A program made the position numbers and the translations under genes. DNA of 64,000 bases, taken from positions 81,683 through 145,682 of the forward strand of contig NZ_WUEI01000002.1 in assembly GCF_012911025.1 (NCBI RefSeq), written 5' to 3'. Under the pieces are notes generated by a model. That model ran no database searches and was not told the DNA's origin. It saw nothing but the letters and a program-made list of their open reading frames with translations. This document shows positions 1 to 8,395 of this stretch, in pieces. Origin of the DNA: Azoarcus sp. TTM-91 (lineage in GTDB: Bacteria; Pseudomonadota; Gammaproteobacteria; Burkholderiales; Rhodocyclaceae). How positions within the stretch are numbered: the first letter of the stretch is position 1; each line of letters opens with the position of its first letter.

Positions 1-341
1 CCGGCGAATCCAAGTACCCGCTGAGCAAGATGCTGGCCTTCGCCTGGCAGGGCATCACCTCCTTCTCGGCGGCACCGCTGCGCATGATCACAGGCCTTGG
101 CCTGCTGATCTCGCTGGGCAGCTTCGCCATCTCCGCCTGGGCGCTGTGGGTGAAACTGTTCTCCGACCATGCGGTGCCCGGCTGGGCGTCCACCGTGGTG
201 CCCATCTACCTGCTGGGCGGCGTGCAGCTGCTGTGTGTCGGCATCATCGGCGAGTACCTGGCCAAGATCTACCTGGAAACCAAGCAACGCCCGCGCTACT
301 TCATCGAGAAGACCGCCGGCGAACCGCAACGTCCGCAATGA
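1..341 (+). CDS. C-terminal end of a polyprenyl-phosphate family 2 glycosyltransferase (5' cut by window edge)
   Basis: The frame is open through the left edge; 112 residues are visible, so the catalytic GT-A domain lies outside the window. What remains is a short KYPLSKM block, two long hydrophobic segments (about residues 24-46 and 57-82 of the visible part) and a basic tail. This is the C-terminal layout of DPM1/ArnC/GtrB-type enzymes, which move a sugar from a nucleotide donor onto undecaprenyl phosphate at the inner membrane. The stop codon overlaps the ATG of the flippase by 4 nt, so the two are very probably cotranslated. The donor sugar cannot be told from this fragment. Confidence 0.75.
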   Translation, partial: GESKYPLSKMLAFAWQGITSFSAAPLRMITGLGLLISLGSFAISAWALWVKLFSDHAVPGWASTVVPIYLLGGVQLLCVGIIGEYLAKIYLETKQRPRYFIEKTAGEPQRPQ

Positions 342-1789
342 GCATCCGCCGTTCGCTGGGAATCAGCGCGTTCTCCCAGTTCTCCACCTTCGCGATCAAT
401 TTCGCCAGCGTCATCATCGTCTCGCGGCTGCTGACACCGAGCGAGATCGGCATCTTCTCGGTGGCCGCCTCCATCCTCGCCTTCGCCCACGTCTTCCGTG
501 AATTCGGCGTCGGCCAGTTCCTGATCCAGGCCAAGGAGATCACCCGCGAACGGCTGCGCGCCGCCTTCACGGTGACGCTGGCCATCTCCTGGACCATCGC
601 GCTGCTGCTGCTGCTGCTGCGCCATCCCGCCGCAGCCTTCTACGACAACGCGGGCGTGGCCGGCGTGCTCGGCCTCATCTCGATCAACTTCGTCATCCTG
701 CCCTTCGGCTCGCCGCTGCTGTCCCTGCTGCGGCGGGAGCTGCAGTTCGACAAGATCGCCCTGGTCAACATCGCCAATGCGCTGGTGGCCAGCACGGTGA
801 CCGTCATCACCGCCTACCTGGGCGAGAGCTACCTGAGCATGGCCTGGGGCGCGATCGCCGGCAACGTCGCCAACGTGGTGCTGCTCAACTTCATCCGCCG
901 CGGCCAGATCTTCATGCTGCCCACCACCCGCGGCCTGGGCGAGGTGGTGCGCTTCGGCTCCATGGCCAGCACCAGCTCGCTGCTCACCGAGCTGGGCTCC
1001 AGCGCGCCCGACCTCATCCTCGGCCGCACCCTGGGTTTCGCCGACGTGGCCTTCTTCAGCCGTGCCGACGCGCTGCGCAAGATGACGCTGGGCCAGCTCT
1101 TCGTGCTGGTGCGCGGGGTCTATTTCCCCTCCTTCGCCAAGCGGGTGCGCGAGGGCGGCCATCCCGGCGAGATGTACTGCAGCTCCATGCCCTACATGAT
1201 CGCCTTCACCGCGCCGGCGCTGGCGCTGCTGGCGCTGCTCGCCGGGCCGCTGATCCTCTTCCTGTTCGGCCACCAGTGGGAAAGGGCGGCGCCGCTCGCC
1301 TCCCTGCTGTGCGGCTTCGCGGTGCTGTCCACCTCCACCTCCATGGTCAGCACCTCGCTCACCGCTGTCGGCAAGGTCGACGTGGTCATGCGCGCCCAGC
1401 TGTGGCTGCAGGGCGTGCGCATGGCCGCGCTGGCATCTTCACTGTGGTGGCCGCTGGAAGGCGTGGTGCTGGCCTTCAGCTTGGCTTACGTGGTCGAGCT
1501 GCTGCTGTACTTCAAGGCGCTGAACGCGGTCTTCGACGTCAGCGCCGGCCAGCTGTGGCGGGCCACCCGCAGCTCCTACTATCTGGTGCTGTGGTCCCTC
1601 GCCGGGCCGGGGCTGGTGCTGGCCGCCGACGATTTTCTCGGCCTGGCGCTGCAGCCGCTGCCGCTCCTTGGCCTGGCGCTGCCCTTGGCCGGCATCGGCT
1701 GGCTCGCCGGCGTGCACCTCCACAACCATCCATTGAAATCCGAGCTCGGCCTGATCCTTGGCCGGCTACGCCTCAAGCCACGCCGATAA
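338..1789 (+). CDS. Polysaccharide flippase / O-unit transporter of the MOP superfamily (Wzx-like)
   Basis: 483 residues, almost entirely hydrophobic segments separated by short basic loops, consistent with 12-14 transmembrane helices. The N-terminal region (SQFSTFAINFASVIIVSRLL, then a TPSEIGIFSVA block) is typical of the polysaccharide_synt/Wzx branch of the MOP superfamily, which translocates undecaprenyl-linked oligosaccharides across the inner membrane. The ATG at 338 overlaps the upstream stop (ATGA); an in-frame extension upstream would run through the preceding gene and is rejected. The neighbours are glycosyltransferases and sugar-tailoring enzymes, so it probably flips the repeat unit built by this cluster. 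No Wzy-type polymerase is encoded next to it. Confidence 0.85.
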   Translation: MSIRRSLGISAFSQFSTFAINFASVIIVSRLLTPSEIGIFSVAASILAFAHVFREFGVGQFLIQAKEITRERLRAAFTVTLAISWTIALLLLLLRHPAAAFYDNAGVAGVLGLISINFVILPFGSPLLSLLRRELQFDKIALVNIANALVASTVTVITAYLGESYLSMAWGAIAGNVANVVLLNFIRRGQIFMLPTTRGLGEVVRFGSMASTSSLLTELGSSAPDLILGRTLGFADVAFFSRADALRKMTLGQLFVLVRGVYFPSFAKRVREGGHPGEMYCSSMPYMIAFTAPALALLALLAGPLILFLFGHQWERAAPLASLLCGFAVLSTSTSMVSTSLTAVGKVDVVMRAQLWLQGVRMAALASSLWWPLEGVVLAFSLAYVVELLLYFKALNAVFDVSAGQLWRATRSSYYLVLWSLAGPGLVLAADDFLGLALQPLPLLGLALPLAGIGWLAGVHLHNHPLKSELGLILGRLRLKPRR

Positions 1790-1807
1790 CCTTTCTGTTT
1801 CACCCCC

Positions 1808-2893
1808 ATGCGGATCCTGTTTGCCACTACCCATAGCTACCTACCGCAACGCGTAGGCGGTTCCGAAGCCTCCACCCACGACCTTGCCAAAGCGCTGCTG
1901 ACCCAGGATCACGAGCCAGCCGTCCTGTGCGGCCTGGCGACCAGCGGCAGCACCTGGCTGCGCAACCGGCTCATCAAGACCTTGACCCACAGGGCCTTCC
2001 CCGCGGACACACGCCATCCCTACCGCATCTTCCGGGGCTACGGCATCGGCGCTGCCGCGATCAAGGAAGTGGCGCGCGAATTCGCCCCCGATGCCGCCAT
2101 CGTGCAAGCTGGGCATCCGGTTCCGCTGGCGCGCGCGCTGGTGGCGGAAGGCATTCCCACCGTCCTCTACTTCCGCGACGTCGATTTCGCCCGCCTTGGC
2201 GGGGAGATCCCCCACCACCCGCTGCTGGGCTTCATCGCCAACTCCCGCTATACCGCGGCGGAGGTCGAACGCAGCCTGGGCATCGAGGCGGTCGTCATTC
2301 CGCCACTCGTCCGCGCCGAGGCCTACACGACACCGAGGCGGCCACGCCATGTGCTGTTCGTTAACCCGGTGGTTTCCAAGGGGCTGGAAACCGTGCTGGA
2401 ACTCGCGCACCGTTGCCCCGACATCCCCTTCGTCCTGCAGGAAAGCTGGCCGCTGGGGGAGGAGGGGCGCCGCCAGCTCGTCAATCGCTGCCGGCCCTTG
2501 GCCAACGTGCAGGTCCGCGGATCCACCCTGGACATGAAAAGCGTTTACCATGACACCCGCCTATTGATTGCCCCCAGCGTTTTCCCGGAAGCCTGGGGCA
2601 GGGTCGCCACCGAGGCGCAGTTCAGCGGTATCCCGGTGCTGGCGAGCGCGGTCGGCGGCCTGCCGGAAAGCGTTGGTCGCGGCGGCATCCTCATCCCGGC
2701 GGGAGCAGGAGCGGAGAGCTGGCACCAGGCCCTGCGCAGCATCTGGGACGATCCCGCCCGCGAGCAGGCGCTCTCCCTGGCGGCAAGCAACCATGCAAGC
2801 CGCGCCGAGATCCAGCCCGGGCAATTGATCAAGACACTCCTCGCCACCCTGACCCGTCTCCAATCGCGCGCCACACCTCCACCCATGTCATGA
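1808..2893 (+). CDS. Glycosyltransferase, GT4-like
   Basis: 361 residues with a GT-B fold layout. The N-terminal half opens with a glycine-rich acceptor loop (LPQRVGGSEASTHDLAKAL); the C-terminal half carries the EX7E-type donor-binding segment EAWGRVATEAQFSGIPVLAS followed by GGLPES. These features fit retaining GT4 enzymes that use nucleotide sugars to extend lipid-linked oligosaccharides in the cytoplasm. It follows the flippase by 18 nt with no terminator between. The donor and acceptor cannot be assigned from sequence. No strong Shine-Dalgarno is visible before the ATG, so readthrough coupling is likely. Confidence 0.85.
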   Translation: MRILFATTHSYLPQRVGGSEASTHDLAKALLTQDHEPAVLCGLATSGSTWLRNRLIKTLTHRAFPADTRHPYRIFRGYGIGAAAIKEVAREFAPDAAIVQAGHPVPLARALVAEGIPTVLYFRDVDFARLGGEIPHHPLLGFIANSRYTAAEVERSLGIEAVVIPPLVRAEAYTTPRRPRHVLFVNPVVSKGLETVLELAHRCPDIPFVLQESWPLGEEGRRQLVNRCRPLANVQVRGSTLDMKSVYHDTRLLIAPSVFPEAWGRVATEAQFSGIPVLASAVGGLPESVGRGGILIPAGAGAESWHQALRSIWDDPAREQALSLAASNHASRAEIQPGQLIKTLLATLTRLQSRATPPPMS

Positions 2894-2903
2894 GGTATTC
2901 AAG

Positions 2904-3752
2904 ATGGAGCTGTACTGGTACCAGTCCGACCCGCCCAACGTCGGCGATGCACTGAATGTCTGGCTCTGGCCGCGGGCACTGCCCAATCTGGCCGCCTCCA
3001 CGCTGGACGGAACGTTCTACGGTATCGGCTCCATCCTCGACAAACGCCTCAACTCGCCCGGCGCGAAGTACGTCCTCGGCAGCGGCGCCCGGCAGCGCGA
3101 CACCGGCATCGCCCCCGATGTCGGCCTGCACTGCTTCGCGGTCCGCGGACCGCTGACCGCCGAAGCGCTCGGTCTCGCCGCGGACCGCTATGCCGCAATC
3201 GATCCTGCCACCCTACTGGTCAGGTACTACACGGCTCAGACCACGGAGCGGCACGGGATCGGCTTCGTCCCCTACTTCACCGCGCCCGGCGACAGCTGGC
3301 GCCGAATCGTCGAAAATCTCGGCATGCGCTTCATCTCCCCCCATCTGGACGTGGAAGCTTTCCTGGACGAAATGTCACGCTGCAGCTTTATCATCAGCGA
3401 GGCGATGCACGGCGCCATCCTCGCCGATGCCCTGCGCATCCCGTGGTTTCCGGTATGCGCCCACAACACCGGCCATGAAGGCGCGACCCGCCAGTTCAAA
3501 TGGACCGACTGGTGCCGCTCGGTCGGCCTGGAGTACCAGCCCGCGCCGCTCCCGCCCATCTGGCCGGCCAGCGGCATGGTGGCGAGCGCCCGCGGCTACC
3601 TCAAGCGCAAGCTCATCGAGCAGCGCCTGCGTGCCATTGCCGGCGGCAAGCGCCGCTTCCTCTCCTCCCCGCAGGTGTTCGACAGCAAGCTGGCGCAGCT
3701 GGAGGACGCCGTCGGCGAATTCAACCAACTCTTGAGCCGGACCGCCGCGTGA
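2904..3752 (+). CDS. Polysaccharide pyruvyl transferase family protein (ExoV-like)
   Basis: 282 residues beginning MELYWYQSDPPNVGDALNVW, the start typical of ExoV/polysaccharide pyruvyl-transferase proteins, which attach a pyruvate ketal from phosphoenolpyruvate to a sugar of an exopolysaccharide. Other family-like blocks are the GIGSIL segment and FIISEAMHGAILADALRIPW near residues 160-180 (the SxxxHg/SeAMHG motif). A strong ribosome site, GAGGT, lies 7 nt before the ATG. The last base overlaps a GTG start of the next glycosyltransferase. Pyruvylation of the polymer is inference from family; some members transfer other groups. Confidence 0.8.
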   Translation: MELYWYQSDPPNVGDALNVWLWPRALPNLAASTLDGTFYGIGSILDKRLNSPGAKYVLGSGARQRDTGIAPDVGLHCFAVRGPLTAEALGLAADRYAAIDPATLLVRYYTAQTTERHGIGFVPYFTAPGDSWRRIVENLGMRFISPHLDVEAFLDEMSRCSFIISEAMHGAILADALRIPWFPVCAHNTGHEGATRQFKWTDWCRSVGLEYQPAPLPPIWPASGMVASARGYLKRKLIEQRLRAIAGGKRRFLSSPQVFDSKLAQLEDAVGEFNQLLSRTAA

Positions 3753-5005
3753 CCGAGCAGCCCCCGAAGAAACGCATCCTCTTCCTCTCCCCCGCCATCC
3801 CCAACGCCACCGGCTCCGGCTGGGAGAAGCGCTCCTGGTCACACCTGCAGGCGCTGTCCACCGGGGCGGAGGTCGACCTGATGCTATGCCTGCTGCCCGC
3901 CCAGCGCCGCGCCACCGACCCGCGGGCACTACAGACGGCGGCGGCGCTATGCCGCCATGTTGCCGTGCTGCCGATACGCCCTTCCGCCCGCCGCGCCGCC
4001 GCCCGCCTGCCGGGGCTGACGTTGCTGCGCCGGCTGCCGCTGTTCCCCGGCCCCCTGTACGACATCGAGAACGACACCACCGACAGCCTGCTGCCCCCCA
4101 CGGCCTACGACCTCGCCTTCTGCTTCCGCCTGCGTAGCCACGCCCTGCTTGACGAAGTCGGCCGCCGTGCCGGGCTCCGCTGGCAGCGCCGTTTCGTGGA
4201 CCTGGACGACATCGAGTCGCAAGTGCTGTGGCGCGAGTTCCTCGCCCGCCGGGGCGACTTCGGCCTGGAACGCTGGCTGCTGATCCTGGCGGACGCGGCC
4301 AGCGCCCGCGCCAGCGAGCACGACGCGCTGCAGCGCGCCGACGCGGTGGGCGTGTGTTCAAGCGTGGATGCGGCCAAGCTCGGCAGGCGGCGCACGAAGG
4401 CGGCGATCAGCATCCTGCCCAACTCCTTTCCCGCCCTCCCCCAGTTGCCGGAGGCGCTGCAGGACGGCCCCGCCCGGCTGCTCTTCCTCGGCACCCTGTC
4501 CTTCAAGCCGAACGAGGACGCCATCCTGTACTTCTGCGCCGAGATCCTGCCGCTGTTGCGGCAGCGCTGCGGCCAGCCCTTCGCGGTGGACGTGGTCGGC
4601 CGCGGACCTTCGCCGCAGGTACTGGCGCTGGCCCAACTGCCCGAGGTCACCGTCACCGCCGGCGTGGAGCGGGTCGAGCCCTGCTACGAGGCGGCGGACG
4701 TGGTGCTGGTGCCCATCCGCTACGGCGGCGGCACCCGCATCAAGATCCTGGAGGCGCTCGCCCTCGGCCGCGCGGTGGTGTCCACCACCATAGGCGCCGA
4801 AGGCCTGGACCTGCGGCCGGGCGTAGACCTGCTCATCGCCGACACCCCGGCGGATTTCGCCGAGGCCTGCATCCGCCTGCTCAAGGACGAGGCCCTCCGC
4901 GCCCGCATCGCCGCCAACGGCCGCGCCCGCTTTCTGGAAACCTATGAAGCCGGGCAGGTGCAAAAAAACATGATGAAGGCGTTATCCTCGCTGATGGCGC
5001 AATGA
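3749..5005 (+). CDS. Glycosyltransferase, GT4-like, related to the XrtA-associated stp1 type
   Basis: 418 residues. The GTG start at 3749 overlaps the previous stop (GTGA); the open frame reaches further upstream but only through the preceding gene, so the GTG is chosen. The N-terminus KKRILFLSPAIPNATGSGWEKR and the C-terminal donor-binding segment RYGGGTRIKILEALALGRAV are typical of GT-B sugar transferases of the same general group as the exosortase-associated enzyme at 16848-18071 of this window. It probably adds one sugar of the repeat unit on the cytoplasmic side. Substrates are unknown. Confidence 0.82.
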   Translation: MTEQPPKKRILFLSPAIPNATGSGWEKRSWSHLQALSTGAEVDLMLCLLPAQRRATDPRALQTAAALCRHVAVLPIRPSARRAAARLPGLTLLRRLPLFPGPLYDIENDTTDSLLPPTAYDLAFCFRLRSHALLDEVGRRAGLRWQRRFVDLDDIESQVLWREFLARRGDFGLERWLLILADAASARASEHDALQRADAVGVCSSVDAAKLGRRRTKAAISILPNSFPALPQLPEALQDGPARLLFLGTLSFKPNEDAILYFCAEILPLLRQRCGQPFAVDVVGRGPSPQVLALAQLPEVTVTAGVERVEPCYEAADVVLVPIRYGGGTRIKILEALALGRAVVSTTIGAEGLDLRPGVDLLIADTPADFAEACIRLLKDEALRARIAANGRARFLETYEAGQVQKNMMKALSSLMAQ

Positions 5006-6828
5006 TCACCACAGAATCCAAGGAGGCCCGCTTGCCTGCGACCATCGCCGGAATGCTCTCGCGCTCCGCTCCCCCGCAGTACCCCACCCCTGCCGAAGGG
5101 CTTGCCATCACCGAACTCGGGCACGGCTTTCTCGGCCACGCCGCCGGCGCCGCCGCGCTGTCCCGCGACGGCGAGGCCGCCTGCCTGGCCTGGGGCACAC
5201 CGCGCTTCGACGACGCAGCCCTGCAACAACTGGCTGAACAGCAAGGCATTGCCGCGGCCTGGCTGGCAGCCTTCCGCACCCACGGCGCGCAGGCCGCGGC
5301 CCATGTAGGCGGCCGCTTCGCCGTCGCCCTGGCCGATGGCCAGACCCTGCACCTGGCGGTAGACCGTTTCGGCACCTACCCCCTGTGCTACGCGGCCGAT
5401 ACCGAGCGCTGCGCCTTCGCCAACCGGGCGGAGGCGGTACCCGGCGAGCGCCGCGAGGTCGACCCGCAGGCCATCTTCGACTACCTCTACTTCCACGTCA
5501 TTCCCGCGCCGCGCACCATCTTCCAGGGCGTGCAGCGGCTGCCCGCCGCCCATGTACTGAGCTGGCGCGGCGGCGTGCAGGAGGTCGTGCCTTACTGGAC
5601 GCCCCGCTTCGCCCCGGATCCCCACCGCGACCTGGAAGCGAGCAAGGCGGAGTTCCTCGACATCGTCGAACGCTCGGTAGCGCGCGAGGCCGCCCACGGC
5701 ACCATCGGCGCCTTCCTCTCCGGCGGCACCGACAGCTCCACCGTCTCCGGCATGCTGTGCAAGGTCTTCGGCAAGCCGGCGCAGACCTACTCCATAGGCT
5801 TCGACGCCAGCGGCTACGACGAGATGGAGTACGCCCGCCTTGCTTCCCGCCACTTCGGCACCGAGCACCACGAGTACTACGTGACGCCGGACGACCTGCT
5901 GGAAGCCATTCCCAAGGTCGCCGCCCACTACGACCAGCCCTTCGGCAACTCCTCCGGTGCGCCGGCCTGGGTCTGCGTGCGCCGCGCCCACGCCGACGGC
6001 ATCACTCACATGCTGGCCGGCGACGGCGGCGACGAACTCTTCGGCGGCAACGCCCGCTACGCCAAGCAGAAGGTGTTCGGCCTCTACGAGCGCGTGCCCG
6101 GCCTGGTCCGCCGCGGCCTGCTGGAGCCGGTGCTCGGCCTGCCCGGCATGGGCGGCATGACGCTGACGCGCAAGGCGGCGAGCTATGTCGAACAGGCCAA
6201 GGTGCCGCTGCCCGACCGGCTGGACATGTACAACCTGCTGCTGCGGCTGGGCTTCGACACCGTGTTCGAGCCGAGCTTCCTCTCCCGCGTGGCCACCGAC
6301 GCCCCGCTGCAGGCCCAGCGCCGCACCTGGGAGCGCAGCGCCGGCGCCTCGCTGCTGGACCGCATGCTGGCCTTCGACTGGAAATACACCCTGGCGGACA
6401 ACGACCTGCCCAAGGTCATCGGCACCGCCGACCTGGCCGGCGTGTCGGTCTCCTTCCCCTTGTTGGCCGACGAGCTGATCGCCTTCTCGTTGACCCTTCC
6501 CGAGGAATGGAAGCTGCGCGGCCAGACGCTGCGCTGGTTCTTCAAGGAAGCGCTGCGCGGCTTCCTGCCGGACGAAATCATCAGCAAGAAGAAGCATGGC
6601 TTCGGCCTGCCCTTCGGCGTCTGGGCCGGCCGCCACGACGGCCTGCGCGAACTGACACGGGACGCGCTGAACGGCCTCAAGCAGCGCGGCATCGTGCAGC
6701 CCGCCTTCATCGACGACCTGGTGGGCCGCCTGCTGCCCTCGCACCCCGGCTACTACGGCGAAATGGTGTGGATCCTGGTGGTGCTGGAGCTGTGGCTGCG
6801 CGCCCATGCGCCGGAGTACGGCCTGTGA
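5002..6828 (+). CDS. Asparagine-synthetase-like amidotransferase with degenerate glutaminase domain
   Basis: 608 residues. The C-terminal half is a clear AsnB synthetase domain: the pyrophosphate loop SGGTDSSTVSG, then GDGGDELFGGNARY, and SKKKHGFGLPFGVW near the end. The N-terminal half retains parts of the class II glutaminase fold (GRFAVALADG, DRFGTYPLCYA) but starts MITTESKEAR and has no MCGI, so the cysteine that normally follows the initiator methionine is absent. The ATG overlaps the previous stop (ATGA). By family it adenylates a carboxylate and transfers nitrogen to it; with no nucleophile, free ammonia or another amine is a likely donor. Its setting suggests amidation of a sugar acid or another step in polymer decoration rather than asparagine synthesis. 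Confidence 0.82.
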   Translation: MITTESKEARLPATIAGMLSRSAPPQYPTPAEGLAITELGHGFLGHAAGAAALSRDGEAACLAWGTPRFDDAALQQLAEQQGIAAAWLAAFRTHGAQAAAHVGGRFAVALADGQTLHLAVDRFGTYPLCYAADTERCAFANRAEAVPGERREVDPQAIFDYLYFHVIPAPRTIFQGVQRLPAAHVLSWRGGVQEVVPYWTPRFAPDPHRDLEASKAEFLDIVERSVAREAAHGTIGAFLSGGTDSSTVSGMLCKVFGKPAQTYSIGFDASGYDEMEYARLASRHFGTEHHEYYVTPDDLLEAIPKVAAHYDQPFGNSSGAPAWVCVRRAHADGITHMLAGDGGDELFGGNARYAKQKVFGLYERVPGLVRRGLLEPVLGLPGMGGMTLTRKAASYVEQAKVPLPDRLDMYNLLLRLGFDTVFEPSFLSRVATDAPLQAQRRTWERSAGASLLDRMLAFDWKYTLADNDLPKVIGTADLAGVSVSFPLLADELIAFSLTLPEEWKLRGQTLRWFFKEALRGFLPDEIISKKKHGFGLPFGVWAGRHDGLRELTRDALNGLKQRGIVQPAFIDDLVGRLLPSHPGYYGEMVWILVVLELWLRAHAPEYGL

Positions 6829-7418
6829 GCGGTCCACTGGCCCGTGCCCGCGCGCTGATCGCCGCCAACTACGGCACCCCGCGCGGCTGGGTGCGCTACC
6901 TGCTCGGCCAGTGGGACGGCATCGCCGGTCCGCCGGCGCGCTTCCGCCAACTCCAGCCGGCGGCGATACGCCGGCTGGTGTTCGTCTGCCTGGGCAACAT
7001 CAACCGCAGCGCCTTCGCCTGCGCGGTCGCCGACCGCGAAACGGTGAGCTGCTGCTCCATCGGCCTGTCCACCACCAGCGGCGCCCCCGCCACGCCGGAG
7101 GCCATCGCCACCGCGGCCGAACTGGGCTATGCGCTGGATAGCCACCAGGCCACCAACCTGGCGGATTTCGAGGCGGGCGAAGGCGACCTCTACGTCGTCA
7201 TGGAGCTGCGCCACGCCCACCGCCTCGCCGCCCGCGGCATCCCGGCCGGGAACATTGTGCTGCTGGGCCACTGGGCACGGCCGCTGCGCTATCACATCCA
7301 CGATCCGCACACCCTGTCGCGCGAGTACTTCCGCAGCTGCTTCGCGGTGATCCAGCCGGCGGTGCTGCACCTGATACGCGAACTGCGGCTGGCCGCCAGC
7401 CCCTGCACCCGGCGATGA
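6825..7418 (+). CDS. Low-molecular-weight protein-tyrosine-phosphatase-like protein
   Basis: 197 residues from the GTG at 6825, which overlaps the previous stop (GTGA). After about 47 N-terminal residues comes the P-loop VCLGNINRSA, matching the CX5R signature, and near the C-terminus HDPHTLSREYF supplies the DP motif holding the general acid. In polysaccharide clusters such phosphatases (Wzb/Etp type) usually dephosphorylate the tyrosine autokinase that controls chain length; this window has that kinase at 23736-24674. The N-terminal extension and the CLGNINRS variant (Asn where many members have a second Cys) are unusual for Wzb, so another phosphoester substrate is possible. Confidence 0.75.
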   Translation: MSGPLARARALIAANYGTPRGWVRYLLGQWDGIAGPPARFRQLQPAAIRRLVFVCLGNINRSAFACAVADRETVSCCSIGLSTTSGAPATPEAIATAAELGYALDSHQATNLADFEAGEGDLYVVMELRHAHRLAARGIPAGNIVLLGHWARPLRYHIHDPHTLSREYFRSCFAVIQPAVLHLIRELRLAASPCTRR

Positions 7419-8395
7419 ATGTCTACCTGACCTTCGACATCGAGGTCTGGTGCGGCAGCTGGCAGGAGCTGGACGCGCGCTTTCCGCCGGCCTTCGAACG
7501 CTACATCCACGGCCGCTCCGCCGCCGGCGAGTACGCCCTGCCGAAAACGCTGGAGATCCTGAACCGCCACGGCCTGCGTGGCGTGTTCTTCGTCGAGCCG
7601 CTGTTCTCCGCCCGCTTCGGCTCCGCCTGGCTGGAGCGCATCTGTCAGCTGATCCGGAACGCCGGCCAGGAAATCCAGCTGCATCTGCACCCGGAATGGA
7701 CCGATGAGATCCGCCCGCCGGTCTTCCCCGACAAGCCGCTGAAAAAGCGCCAGCACCTGATCCATTACGACCGCGCAGAGCAGACCCGGCTGGTCGCGCT
7801 CGGCCGCGAACTGCTGGAAGCCGCCGCCGGCACGGCGGTCAGCGCCTTCCGCGCCGGCAGCTTCGCCGCCAACCGCGACACCCTGGCCGCCCTGGCCGCG
7901 AACGGCATCGCGGTGGATAGCAGCCTCAATGCCGCCTACCCGCTATCCGGCGAAGATCTGCGCGGCGAGCTGGACCTGGAGACGCCGCAGCGCTGGAACG
8001 GCGTGGAGCTGGCGCCGATGAGCATCTTCCGCGATGGGCTAGGCAAGCTGCGCCACGCCCAGATCGGCGCCTGCAGCTTTGCCGAGCTGCGCCAGGCGAT
8101 GGACGACGCCCAGGCCCAGGGCCGCGGCCAGTTCGTCATCCTGTCGCACAACTTCGAACTGCTGCGCAGCGGCACCAGCCTGCCGGATGCGGTGGTGGTA
8201 CGCCGCTTCGAGGCCCTGTGCCGCCATCTCGCCGCCCACCGCGAGCGGCTGCCGACCCGCGGCTTCGCCGACTATGCGCCGCCACGCACTGCCGCACGGC
8301 TGGCGCCGCCCCGGGTCGGCAAGTTCGCCACCCTCACCCGTTACGCGGAGCAGGCCCTGCGCCGGCTGCCGCCCGCCCTCAGTCCCCTGCGATGA
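7415..8395 (+). CDS. Polysaccharide deacetylase family protein
   Basis: 326 residues, ATG overlapping the previous stop (ATGA). The fold signature of carbohydrate esterase family 4 is visible: N-terminal TFDIEVWCG (catalytic Asp), IQLHLHPEW (metal-binding histidines), FRAGSFAA (RxGxF block) and LSHNFELL near residue 250. No signal peptide is visible, so it may act in the cytoplasm on a lipid-linked intermediate. The nearest neighbours are the phosphatase and an ATP-grasp enzyme. It differs from the XrtA-type deacetylase at 19133-19972, which has the DUF3473 layout, so the two probably act on different sugars or stages. Confidence 0.8.
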   Translation: MNVYLTFDIEVWCGSWQELDARFPPAFERYIHGRSAAGEYALPKTLEILNRHGLRGVFFVEPLFSARFGSAWLERICQLIRNAGQEIQLHLHPEWTDEIRPPVFPDKPLKKRQHLIHYDRAEQTRLVALGRELLEAAAGTAVSAFRAGSFAANRDTLAALAANGIAVDSSLNAAYPLSGEDLRGELDLETPQRWNGVELAPMSIFRDGLGKLRHAQIGACSFAELRQAMDDAQAQGRGQFVILSHNFELLRSGTSLPDAVVVRRFEALCRHLAAHRERLPTRGFADYAPPRTAARLAPPRVGKFATLTRYAEQALRRLPPALSPLR

